Positions 44,620 through 52,709 of a stretch of DNA of 64,000 nucleotides are shown here, one piece after another. The stretch covers positions 1-64,000 of the forward strand of contig NZ_PYFX01000014.1 in the NCBI RefSeq assembly GCF_003020115.1, given 5' to 3'. Position 1 is the first letter of the stretch. Each line of letters begins with the position of its first letter. The position numbers and the translations under genes were made by a program. Below the pieces are notes generated by a model. The model was not told the origin of the DNA. It saw only the letters and a list, made by a program, of their open reading frames with translations, and searched no databases. This stretch comes from Bradyrhizobium sp. MOS002 (GTDB lineage Bacteria > Pseudomonadota > Alphaproteobacteria > Rhizobiales > Xanthobacteraceae).

Positions 44620-45683
44620 TGAAATTTTCGCCGATTGATCACAGGGTATTTGCAGGAGTGTTAGGCGAGCGGATGAAAAAAGACGAGAGATTCGTGCAAT
44701 CTAAGTTGATCGCAGTCGTTGTCGCACTGGTCCTCGCTTGTGCTGTTTCGACGCACTTGTACGGATGGCCTCACGACGTGGCAGCAGGGGAGCGCCAGAC
44801 CGAGTTTGATGCAAGCGCCCCTGAGAAATCGGGCTATGCGCTCGTATTTTCCGATGACTTTTCAGACCCTTCAACGGTTGACCTGAGAAACACTGGCCGA
44901 CCCGGCTACAAGTGGTATATGGACGACTTTTACTGGGGACATCCGACGCTTCCAGAAGCCCTGTCGTTCGACAGTGAAGGCATTACCATTCGTGATAACA
45001 TCTCGACGGCGACCGGAACGGGGCGTGAGAAGACCCAGTTGGTCGGGCAGGGATGGAGTGGAGGGGCGTACTTTGAGGCCATGCTGTGGTTCGACCCGGA
45101 CAAAGTTTTTGTGGAGAACCGGAGTTGGCCGGCATTTTACGGCCTGTCCTGGCAAGTCGCGAGCAAGACTGATCAGGCGCCCGGCCGGCCGGCCGGGTAC
45201 CAGCATTTCGCCGAGATCGATTTCATGGAGTACGGATTTTGGAATCATCGAAGCGATCAGGGGTTATTGAAACTTCTCTGGCGAGGCGACTCAGCGAAGT
45301 ATCACTACTTTTGGCAGATCATGCACGATTGGTACGGCATCAAGGGAGTGACTTGCCCGGATAGCAGCTGGTGCGGGATATCAAATAACGCTGGCAGTGC
45401 GCTCATGCGAGTTACCGACATCAGAGGATGGCACCGCTACGGTGCGCGGTGGTCTGTAGGAAGCGCAGCGCGCAAGAGCTTTGTCCAGGCGTACTATGAT
45501 GGCGCTCCGATTGGGGAGCCAGTTTTCTGGACAGCATATTCAAGCCCAGAGGATGTTCCCACTCCCCCCACCGGTGACAGCGTCTACAGCATAACCGATT
45601 TTACTAAATTCATTATTGTTCTGCAAGCGAACGAGCAGGCTCCCATGAGCGTCAAGTATGTAAAAGTGTGGCAGCAACGTTAA
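44619..45683 (+). CDS. Membrane-anchored GH16-like glycoside hydrolase
   Basis: This 354-residue protein has an N-terminal signal anchor (LIAVVVALVLACAVSTHLYG) and a concanavalin-like domain. The GH16 active site E-x-D-x-x-E is present in AEIDFMEYGF (E199, D201, E204, nucleophile and acid/base). It begins YALVFSDDFSDPSTVDL and ends YVKVWQQR, the normal end strand. It would cut or transglycosylate a beta-glucan-type chain near the membrane, as ExoK-type enzymes do in S. meliloti. It overlaps the GMC gene by TGATG. The ATG at 44673 is an alternative start. It converges with the much larger GH16/RTX gene. Confidence 0.88.
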   Translation: MKFSPIDHRVFAGVLGERMKKDERFVQSKLIAVVVALVLACAVSTHLYGWPHDVAAGERQTEFDASAPEKSGYALVFSDDFSDPSTVDLRNTGRPGYKWYMDDFYWGHPTLPEALSFDSEGITIRDNISTATGTGREKTQLVGQGWSGGAYFEAMLWFDPDKVFVENRSWPAFYGLSWQVASKTDQAPGRPAGYQHFAEIDFMEYGFWNHRSDQGLLKLLWRGDSAKYHYFWQIMHDWYGIKGVTCPDSSWCGISNNAGSALMRVTDIRGWHRYGARWSVGSAARKSFVQAYYDGAPIGEPVFWTAYSSPEDVPTPPTGDSVYSITDFTKFIIVLQANEQAPMSVKYVKVWQQR

Positions 45684-45911
45684 TGGCCAGTTTGGTTTGT
45701 CTAGGCGCCAGGCGATGCGTCGGCTCGTGGGCTGCCGAGTGGCGAACCAAAACACGCCCACTGAGTGTAGCTATCGCGCTCGCCGGACGAGCAGCCAATT
45801 ATGTTATGTTGCTGCTGCAAGCCGCGACGAGCGACTTAGACGTCGCCTCACCCGTGACATGGTTCCACTCTTGCCAACGCAGAGGTCCGCTTGGCGTCAC
45901 GTCGCTTGGAG

Positions 45912-48731
45912 TCAAACGAGGTGAAAGTCACTGCCGGTCAATCCTAAGTGGATTCCCGTTAGCACGATCATCATGTTAGCGGACTGGACATCCGAAGCCG
46001 TAATCACTTCAGTTGCATTCGTCGTATTGATGACAACTTCGGTGTTTCCGCCTACCTCCACATAACCAATATTGTGCGCTTGCAGGCTTAAATTTGTCGA
46101 GCCGCTAAGCTGACCCTGGAACGCCGGAACGCCGTGGATGACGGCAATCCCAGCGATGCCGGAAAAAAGTATCGTATCGTGGACGTGATCAAAATTGAAA
46201 ATTGTATCGTGGCTAGATGCAGTTGAATCGTCGAGCCCCGAGTAGATGAAGGTATCGTTACCATCACCCGCGAAGAGAGAATCTGCGCCGGCTCGTCCAG
46301 TGAAACTAACATTCCCGCCGTTGCTTAGCAGAATATCATTCCCCGAGCTGCCCACCAGTACGTCACCTTTGTTACTGCCGATAAGAGCCTCGTTGCTACC
46401 GCTTCCAACGTTTCCAGCTATATCCGTCGCCGTCACGCTATAGGAGTGCGACGCAGAAGCGTTGATGGTTGTGAATGTCCATTTGCCCTCGGTTCCGGCG
46501 ATGGTTGTTCCGCATAAAGTGTTGCCGTCGTAAATCGCGATCCGATCGCCTGTTTCCGCCGCGGTGCCCATCAACGTCATGTTGCCGTTTGAAAGAGTCG
46601 CCGCGCCAATGGTCACGCTCGGCGCCACCGTATCTAGCGTAAATGTAAGTGAAGCAGTTCCCGTGTTTCCCGCAATATCAACTTCGCTTGCGAGGATCGT
46701 ATGAGTACCATCTTGAAGGCCGGTTAGCGAACATGTCCAAATCCCAGCGGAGTTTGCCATAACGGAGCTTGATGCAGCATGGCCATCCACTGAGAAGCTC
46801 ACGGCGGCATTTGGATCGCCGGAACCGGTGATTTGAGCGCTCGAGGTAATGACATCGTGGGATGACGGACCGGTATCTTGAGAAAGCGCTAGTTGTATCG
46901 TTGGCGCAAATGCATCAACTCTAAAAATAAGCGCCGCAGAAGTCGCACTGATATGACCGGCGGTATCGGTGCTCACTGCGCTGATAGTATGACTACCATC
47001 CGTGAGACTGGTCGTGGCGAATTTCCAGGCTCCGCTTGCGTCTGCAGTTGCCGAGCCGAGCCAGTTCGAGCCATCGTAAATCAACTCAACGGTATTGGCC
47101 CCGGCAGTGCCGTTCAAAACAATAATCTTTGCGTTGGTGATGCCGTCACCCACTGCGCCGCTGTCAGGTGAGTACGACGTGATAATTGGCGCCGAAATCG
47201 CAGAGGACGTCGGACTCGAGCTATTCTGCCAAACTCTTACCCAGTCGACGTACATTGGCCAGTTCGGATCAGCTTGCAGCGAAATCGCCATGCTCTGGCT
47301 GTCGAGAACTGAATATGTCGTGGCGGCTTGGTCGGGAGAAGAAGGAGTAAAGGACCCGGTGAATGCGCCCGAAAGATTGGGCGAAACCGCCGGTCCGAGC
47401 CAATAGATAGACGCCATGGCCTCACCGTCGAAAAACCAAGTCACATGACCGGGTGTGGTACCTGATTGCGGTACCCACAAGAGCCCGTAGGTATGAAAGG
47501 TATTCCAATTCACCGAGTTGAGCTGAAAAACATCATTTAGTGCGTTTTTTATGTTGTCTGAAAAGCCAGAAGAGCCCCAAGTGCCGGAGAAGTCGTGGAC
47601 ATTCCCTTGGTATAACGTGGTGACGTCGGTCGGGTCGTATGCTGCCCCACCGGGAATCATGCTCTCCATGAAATCAACTTCTACGAAGTGGGTGTAGCCA
47701 GTCGGTTGACCGGTCCACTGGCTAATTCCTTTTTGCGCGTATGGGTCGACAAGAATGTCGGTTGGAAGCGCGAAGAAGGCAGGAAAATGAGCCGCATTAG
47801 GACTCAAGGAGGGATCGTAGCGAATGCTTGCTTCAAAGTAGGCGCCATTTGCGAAGCTATTTCCAGTAAAGCCGCCGCTCGAATTGTCAAATCCCGACAC
47901 TAAATTGACGTTGCCGTTGTCTCCTGCGCCCCCTAGTTGAAGGACTCCGTTCACTATAGAAACGTCGGAACTGTCTGTAGCATCTGTTCCGTGCCAAAAC
48001 CATCGCGAGAGGTACCAGTTCGAACTGGACGTTTGCGAATTCGACATATCGATCGAACTGTATGAGTTGAACTCATCGTCAAATACCAGTTTGTTGTAGT
48101 TTGCTGTAGCTGCTGGGTCGGGCTCGGTGATCGGGAGCGCTGAGACTTGAGCTATGGCTATAACCTGTTGGTGTATGGGGGACGAGGCCGCGCTAACATT
48201 GCCAGCTAGATCCATCGCGGTGGCGGTGAAGGTGTGAGGGCCAACGGTCAATGGACTCGCAGTAAAGGTCCACGCGCCGCTGCTGTCTGTCATCGTCGTG
48301 CCGAGTTGCACCGTATCGTCGTAAATGATCAGTTTCGAGTTAGCCTCAGACGTACCGGAAAGCGCTGCCTGATTGGTTTGTAGAATATTCTCATGAGTAA
48401 TAGTTGGCGCGATCGGCGCTGCAGCGTCTACGACGATCTTTTCGACATTTGAGCTTGCGCTTGTCGAAGTCACTGTTGCAGATACGTTATGAACGCCGTC
48501 AACTAGAAGTCCGGTCGTGAACGTCCAGAGCCCTGTCGCGTTCGAAGTCGCAGGACCGAGTAGGATGGCTCCGTCGAAGATACTCAGTTGCGTGTTAGGT
48601 GCAGCGGTCCCACTACAGATTAAGAAGTTAGCGTCCGTAATTCCGTCGCCTGAGATGTTAGTGTCCGGCGAAACTGAAGTGATCGTCGGGCTAACGATCG
48701 CTGCGTCTGAGGATCTTGCAGATCGTCGCAA
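45912..48731 (-). CDS. Secreted multidomain protein: Ig-like repeats, GH16, RTX
   Basis: This 939-residue extracellular protein has no N-terminal signal and a C-terminal RTX part (GSSGNDILL, GRAGADSLFAGDGNDTFIYS at about 790-835), so type I secretion is expected. Domain order: two Ig-like repeats (about 1-195, each ending in the form GVHNVSATV or GPHTFTATAMDLAGNVSA), a GH16 domain (about 205-505) with E351-x-D353-x-x-E356 in VEVDFMES and end strand YVDWVRVWQN, then three more Ig-like repeats (505-790), then the RTX tail. It resembles ExsH/PlyA-type EPS glycanases of rhizobia. Translation starts at TTG (48731) with GGAGAG upstream; a stop lies 8 codons before it. No ABC exporter of type I is in the window. 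Confidence 0.92.
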   Translation of the reverse strand: MRRSARSSDAAIVSPTITSVSPDTNISGDGITDANFLICSGTAAPNTQLSIFDGAILLGPATSNATGLWTFTTGLLVDGVHNVSATVTSTSASSNVEKIVVDAAAPIAPTITHENILQTNQAALSGTSEANSKLIIYDDTVQLGTTMTDSSGAWTFTASPLTVGPHTFTATAMDLAGNVSAASSPIHQQVIAIAQVSALPITEPDPAATANYNKLVFDDEFNSYSSIDMSNSQTSSSNWYLSRWFWHGTDATDSSDVSIVNGVLQLGGAGDNGNVNLVSGFDNSSGGFTGNSFANGAYFEASIRYDPSLSPNAAHFPAFFALPTDILVDPYAQKGISQWTGQPTGYTHFVEVDFMESMIPGGAAYDPTDVTTLYQGNVHDFSGTWGSSGFSDNIKNALNDVFQLNSVNWNTFHTYGLLWVPQSGTTPGHVTWFFDGEAMASIYWLGPAVSPNLSGAFTGSFTPSSPDQAATTYSVLDSQSMAISLQADPNWPMYVDWVRVWQNSSSPTSSAISAPIITSYSPDSGAVGDGITNAKIIVLNGTAGANTVELIYDGSNWLGSATADASGAWKFATTSLTDGSHTISAVSTDTAGHISATSAALIFRVDAFAPTIQLALSQDTGPSSHDVITSSAQITGSGDPNAAVSFSVDGHAASSSVMANSAGIWTCSLTGLQDGTHTILASEVDIAGNTGTASLTFTLDTVAPSVTIGAATLSNGNMTLMGTAAETGDRIAIYDGNTLCGTTIAGTEGKWTFTTINASASHSYSVTATDIAGNVGSGSNEALIGSNKGDVLVGSSGNDILLSNGGNVSFTGRAGADSLFAGDGNDTFIYSGLDDSTASSHDTIFNFDHVHDTILFSGIAGIAVIHGVPAFQGQLSGSTNLSLQAHNIGYVEVGGNTEVVINTTNATEVITASDVQSANMMIVLTGIHLGLTGSDFHLV

Positions 48732-48944
48732 CTTTTCTCTCCGCTCGTTCCCAGTTCAAGTGCACGGCTTTCGATCTCGTGCATGAATGATAGGAGAGCG
48801 GATTGAAGAATAGAGCGCGGAAGACGTTAGAATTTTAGTTATAAGTGTGTGCCAATATTCTTCTTAAGTTTAGAGGAGCATATGAGAACGAATCTCGACC
48901 GATAATTGACTAAGCGAGTGGTCTGGGATCACAAGTGGCTTCTT

Positions 48945-50024
48945 AGTCGTCCGTGAACAAGGTTCTAAGCGATTGAGCAGGAGTCTCTTTTTCGGATTCG
49001 AGGCGGTTTGAGATTGCAGGGAATGGGAGGTTGAAGCCGCCAAACCCTGCAATTTCGCTTTTGGATTCCCTTTCCCTGCGGACCATGTTTCTGTGTGCAT
49101 CGGAGGGAACGATGCGGCCGAAGAAGCCAAGACGACGGGATCGAACGATCTGTTCCGGGCGCGGCTGGACCAAATCATCAATCTGAAGCACGAGTTGGTT
49201 CTGCTTGCCGGCAAGATCGATTGGGACTGGATCGACGGCGAGATCGCGCCGCTCTACAGCGAGAACGGCCGGCCGGGGATCGAGACCCGCTTCATGATCG
49301 GGCTGTTGTTGCTCAAGCATATTTACGGGCTGTCCGATGAGGGGGTGTGCGAGCGCTGGGTCCACGACCCTTATTTCCAGTTCTTCACCGGCGAAGAGTT
49401 TTTCCGGCACGCTTTCCCGCACGAACGCTCGGACCTGAGCCATTGGCGCAAGCGGCTGCGCGACAAGCTGGAGCTGCTGCTGCCCGGAAGCCTGCGGGTG
49501 GCGCACGAAGCCGGCGCCTTACGCAGCCAGGACCTCAAGCGCGTCACGGTCGACACCACGGTGCAGCCGAAGGCCATCACCTTCCCGCATGCCAGCTCGC
49601 TGCCCGAAAATCCCTACGAGGTCACACCTTGCGGAACGTCATCGACCGGACCGAGACGCTCACCGGATGTCCGATCGAGCGGGCCTATGTCGACAAGGGA
49701 TACCGCGGCCACGATGCTCAAAATCCACAATCGCGTCTTCATCTCCGGCCAAAAGCGCGGCGCCTTCGGCGTCATCAAGCGCGAGCTGCGCCGCCGCTCC
49801 GCCATCGAGCCCATCATCGGCCACATGAAGACCGAAGGTCACCTCGGTCGCTGCTACCTCAAAGGCCGTGCCGGAGACGCCGCCAACGTCATCCTCTCAG
49901 CCCTCGGCCACAACTTCCGCCCCATCCTAGCCTGGCTCAGAGAACTCTTGTGCCTGTTCCTGGTCCGACTATGCGCGTGCTGGCCGGTCCAGCCCCGCTC
50001 AATTCGCCTTCTCAACGGACGACT
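48945..50024 (+). mobile_element. IS5-family insertion sequence, decayed
   Basis: Imperfect terminal inverted repeats are visible: AGTCGTCCGT at 48945-48954 and ACGGACGACT at 50015-50024, and matching bases continue inward (GATTGAGC on the left, GCTCAATT on the right). A possible 4-bp direct repeat TCTT stands immediately outside both ends. The element holds one broken transposase. It has inserted between the promoter side of the RTX/GH16 gene and the 3' end of rmlB. Confidence 0.75.
49112..49980 (+). pseudogene. IS5-family transposase with deletion and frameshifts
   Basis: The DDE transposase starts MRPKKP with GGAGGG upstream, then shifts frame near 49130 into GSNDLFRARLDQIINLKHEL. It reads well through EIAPLYSENGRPGIETRFMI and RSDLSHWRKRLRDKLELLL to VDTTVQPKAITFPHASSLPE (first catalytic Asp). 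About 150 residues expected in the middle are missing. A second frame holds ERAYVDKGYRGHD (second Asp), and the first frame resumes at HNRVFISGQKRGAFGVIKRE and RRSAIEPIIGHMKTEGHLGR (the Glu). At least three lesions. The open frame runs past the IS end to 50289 by chance. Inactive; could only move if helped in trans. Confidence 0.85.
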
Positions 50025-50051
50025 TCTTGTGGCCACAAGCTGTCCGGTTTC

Positions 50052-51131
50052 CTATCCTGCGAACTGTGACTTGGTCGTGAGACCTAGACGTTCACCCTTG
50101 TACCGCGTGGCTTCAATACGTTCACACCAGTTTACATTTTCCAAGTACCACCGCACCGTTTTCAGCAAGCCGCTTTCAAACGCCTCTTTCGGCCGCCAAC
50201 CGAGTTCTTGCTCCATTTTAGACGGATCAATCGCGTACCGTCGATCGTGGCCCGGCCGGTCCGGCACAAACGAGATTTGCTCGCCGTAGCTGGTTTTGTC
50301 CTGACGTGGACATATCTGATCAAGTATTGCGCAGATTCCAAGAACGACATCAAGGTTCGTTCTCTCGTTGCGCGCGCCTATGTTGTAGGAGTGTCCAATA
50401 GTACCACTTTCCTGAATTAGCCTGAGCGCGCGGCAATGATCATCGACGTGGAGCCAATCGCGGACATTGCGTCCATCACCATAAATGGGAATTTTGCGCC
50501 CTCTTAATGCTGACAAGATAGTTAATGGGATTAACTTTTCTGGGAATTGAGAAGGACCGTAGTTATTGGAGCAACTCGAAATGAGGACAGGCAACCCAAA
50601 TGTTGTATGCCACGCTCGGACAAAATGATCGGACGAAGCTTTGCTCGCGGCGTATGGTGAATTGGGTCGGTAAGAACTGTTTTCTGAGAACAGCCCCTCT
50701 TCGCTAAGAGATCCGAATACTTCATCGGTGGAAACATGATGGAACCGAAATCTCCGTTGCTGTTCAGAGGGCAGAGTGGTCCAATATGCGTGGCAACTCT
50801 CTAATAGTTGAAAAGTGCCAAAGACGTTCGTTGTAACAAATGGAGCAGGGCCGTCGATAGAGCGATCAACGTGGGTTTCAGCAGCGAGATGGACAATTAA
50901 ATCCGGACCACAGTTTGCAATGGCCCGGGTGATATCTTCACCATTGCAGATATCAACCTGCTCGAAACGATATCGCGGGGAGTCAGACGCAGTAGATAGA
51001 GAGGTTGGATCAGCTGCGTATGTGAGCTTGTCGATATTCGTGACGAAGCTGTCCGACTCGGCGATTAGCTGGCGGATTAGCGCGGAGCCAATAAATCCAC
51101 AGCCGCCGGTGACGAGGATGCGTTTGGTCAT
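50052..51131 (-). CDS. rmlB: dTDP-glucose 4,6-dehydratase
   Basis: RmlB turns dTDP-glucose into dTDP-4-keto-6-deoxyglucose. This extended SDR has 359 residues with the NAD motif RILVTGGCGFIGSALIRQL, catalytic VSTDEVFGSL (Thr-Asp-Glu triad) and YAASKASSDHFVRAWHTTFG (Y-x3-K), plus NNYGPSQFPEKLIPLTI and the end ESGLLKTVRWYLENVNW. The C-terminus is a few residues longer than usual (TTKSQFAG). The ATG at 51131 starts directly before KRILVTGG; 20 upstream codons are open but unlikely. It lies next to an IS5 insertion and 24 kb from rmlA, so the pathway genes are dispersed. It is followed upstream by the WcaI-type gene with a 62-bp gap. Confidence 0.95.
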   Translation of the reverse strand: MTKRILVTGGCGFIGSALIRQLIAESDSFVTNIDKLTYAADPTSLSTASDSPRYRFEQVDICNGEDITRAIANCGPDLIVHLAAETHVDRSIDGPAPFVTTNVFGTFQLLESCHAYWTTLPSEQQRRFRFHHVSTDEVFGSLSEEGLFSENSSYRPNSPYAASKASSDHFVRAWHTTFGLPVLISSCSNNYGPSQFPEKLIPLTILSALRGRKIPIYGDGRNVRDWLHVDDHCRALRLIQESGTIGHSYNIGARNERTNLDVVLGICAILDQICPRQDKTSYGEQISFVPDRPGHDRRYAIDPSKMEQELGWRPKEAFESGLLKTVRWYLENVNWCERIEATRYKGERLGLTTKSQFAG

Positions 51132-51193
51132 TTCAGGGGTGATGCCTTGCCGAGAGCGAGCGAAGTATGCCCTAAAGCGTGAACATTCCAAGT

Positions 51194-52504
51194 TTACTTT
51201 GTAATATTGCTGCTAAGCCCATCGCGGATCGGGCCTTTGCGGGGCAGTATGCCAGGCTCATCATCAAGTCTGCGTCCTCGCGTACTGCTCAACATTTCGA
51301 GTCGATCCATCAGCCCTTTTAAGATCGTATGCTTATCCCACCGTGCTAGGGCTGTGGCCTTGGCTCCGTCCCCTAGTGTAGAGCAAAGGCTAGGATGTTG
51401 TGCGAGCCAGTTTATCGTTGCAGCTAGCGCGATCGAGTCGCCCGGAGCGATTCGGATACCCGCGCTCTCAATCTCGTCGGCCAGACCCGTCCCGGGCTCG
51501 GCCATAACGATGACAGGCTTTCCGGACGCAAGTATCCCCCCGAGTTTGGACGGGAGGACGAGATCGGCGGCCTCGGCTCTCTGCGGAATAAGGTGCACGT
51601 CAGCCGTTTTCAGCAATTGAGCGAATCTTAAATCGGGCTGGAGATCGAGAAACTGAATGTTGCGCAAACCGACGGCAAGTTGCTGTAGATTAATTCGTTC
51701 CGGCCCTGCTCCGCTCAAAACAAATCTAACATTCGGAGCTGATTGGCTAAGTGTCCGAGCGGCTTCGACAATTAACTCCAAACCCTGCTTATTTGACATT
51801 GTGCCGGCATAGAGGGCGACGAAGTGGGAGTCGGCGAGCCCCAACTCGTCCCTAAGTTGTGAACTGTATCCGGCGTTCGCAATTTGGCTTGTGTCCGTCC
51901 AGTTGCGCAGTTCCCATATCGTGCTGTTGGAAGTCTTCGCAGTGAGCCTATGCGCCATTTGAGGGGAAATCGTCGACAAATGATCAAAGGACTTCAGAAT
52001 TCGTTGCTCTACTGCAATCATGGGCTTTCGTAAAAGGCGGTTGCTTAGAAGGCCAAGGTCAAAAGCTGCATCAACTTCAAAGTCTTGTAGATGTAGCCAA
52101 GTAAGTGCACCAGTGCGACGCCCGATCCACGCTGGAAATGCGGCCGACATAAGAGATGGTGCTACCGACAAAACGATATCGGGAGACTTGCGGAGCGCGG
52201 ACACTGCGACCGGCCACGCGCTCGTCATCGCAAATGATAGGTGGTGCAGAAGCCGCTTAGGTCCGGTTGGATTTTGCGGAACGTAGATTGGTGAACGGGT
52301 AACGGAAACGCCGTTTATCAGCTCGTGGCCGTAGTGCAGGCCGCGGAAGCTGGAAGGAATCTTCCACGCCGGGTAATATGGAGGAGCAGTAATGACGCGC
52401 ACCTCATGGCCGAATGATGCCAGCGCCTCGCACAGCTCAGTGGTGTACTTCGCTACGCCAATCAGGTCGGGAGCGTAGTTGATACCAACCACCAGGATGC
52501 GCAT
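51194..52504 (-). CDS. wcaI: WcaI-family glycosyltransferase (GT4)
   Basis: This 436-residue GT-B enzyme closely follows the WcaI type: RILVVGINYAPDLIGVAKYT at the start, VRVITAPPYYPAWKIPSSFR, LTWLHLQDFEVDAAFDLGLL, and the donor site VHLIPQRAEAADLVLPSKLG with GILASGKPVIVM. WcaI (colanic acid) is thought to add fucose or another sugar early in unit assembly. GGAG lies 8 nt before the ATG. The C-terminus has a basic tail. It belongs to one minus-strand group with rmlB and the WcaJ-type gene. Confidence 0.9.
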   Translation of the reverse strand: MRILVVGINYAPDLIGVAKYTTELCEALASFGHEVRVITAPPYYPAWKIPSSFRGLHYGHELINGVSVTRSPIYVPQNPTGPKRLLHHLSFAMTSAWPVAVSALRKSPDIVLSVAPSLMSAAFPAWIGRRTGALTWLHLQDFEVDAAFDLGLLSNRLLRKPMIAVEQRILKSFDHLSTISPQMAHRLTAKTSNSTIWELRNWTDTSQIANAGYSSQLRDELGLADSHFVALYAGTMSNKQGLELIVEAARTLSQSAPNVRFVLSGAGPERINLQQLAVGLRNIQFLDLQPDLRFAQLLKTADVHLIPQRAEAADLVLPSKLGGILASGKPVIVMAEPGTGLADEIESAGIRIAPGDSIALAATINWLAQHPSLCSTLGDGAKATALARWDKHTILKGLMDRLEMLSSTRGRRLDDEPGILPRKGPIRDGLSSNITK

Positions 52505-52709
52505 GAGGAAAACTCCGATGCCCCATCAAAGGGACCAAAAAGAAACCAAATTCACCCTGCCAAGCCGAAAGAACGTGGAAACCCAGGCAAATCCCGTAGT
52601 GGTATTGACGCTGCGGGTCCGGTTGATCAGCTTGACTCTATCAAGGGGCGATCGACGATTCGAGGAAAGCGCAATATCAACCTTAACGTAACCAGCGCCC
52701 GCTCGAGGT

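Noticed and set aside
49347..50069. 240-codon second-frame reading through the IS5 element
   Set aside because: Only a short piece (ERAYVDKGYRGHD) is real transposase; the rest is frameshifted GC-rich noise.
50052..50289. C-terminal extension of the IS transposase frame into rmlB
   Set aside because: It continues past the IS end over the antisense of rmlB and carries no transposase homology.
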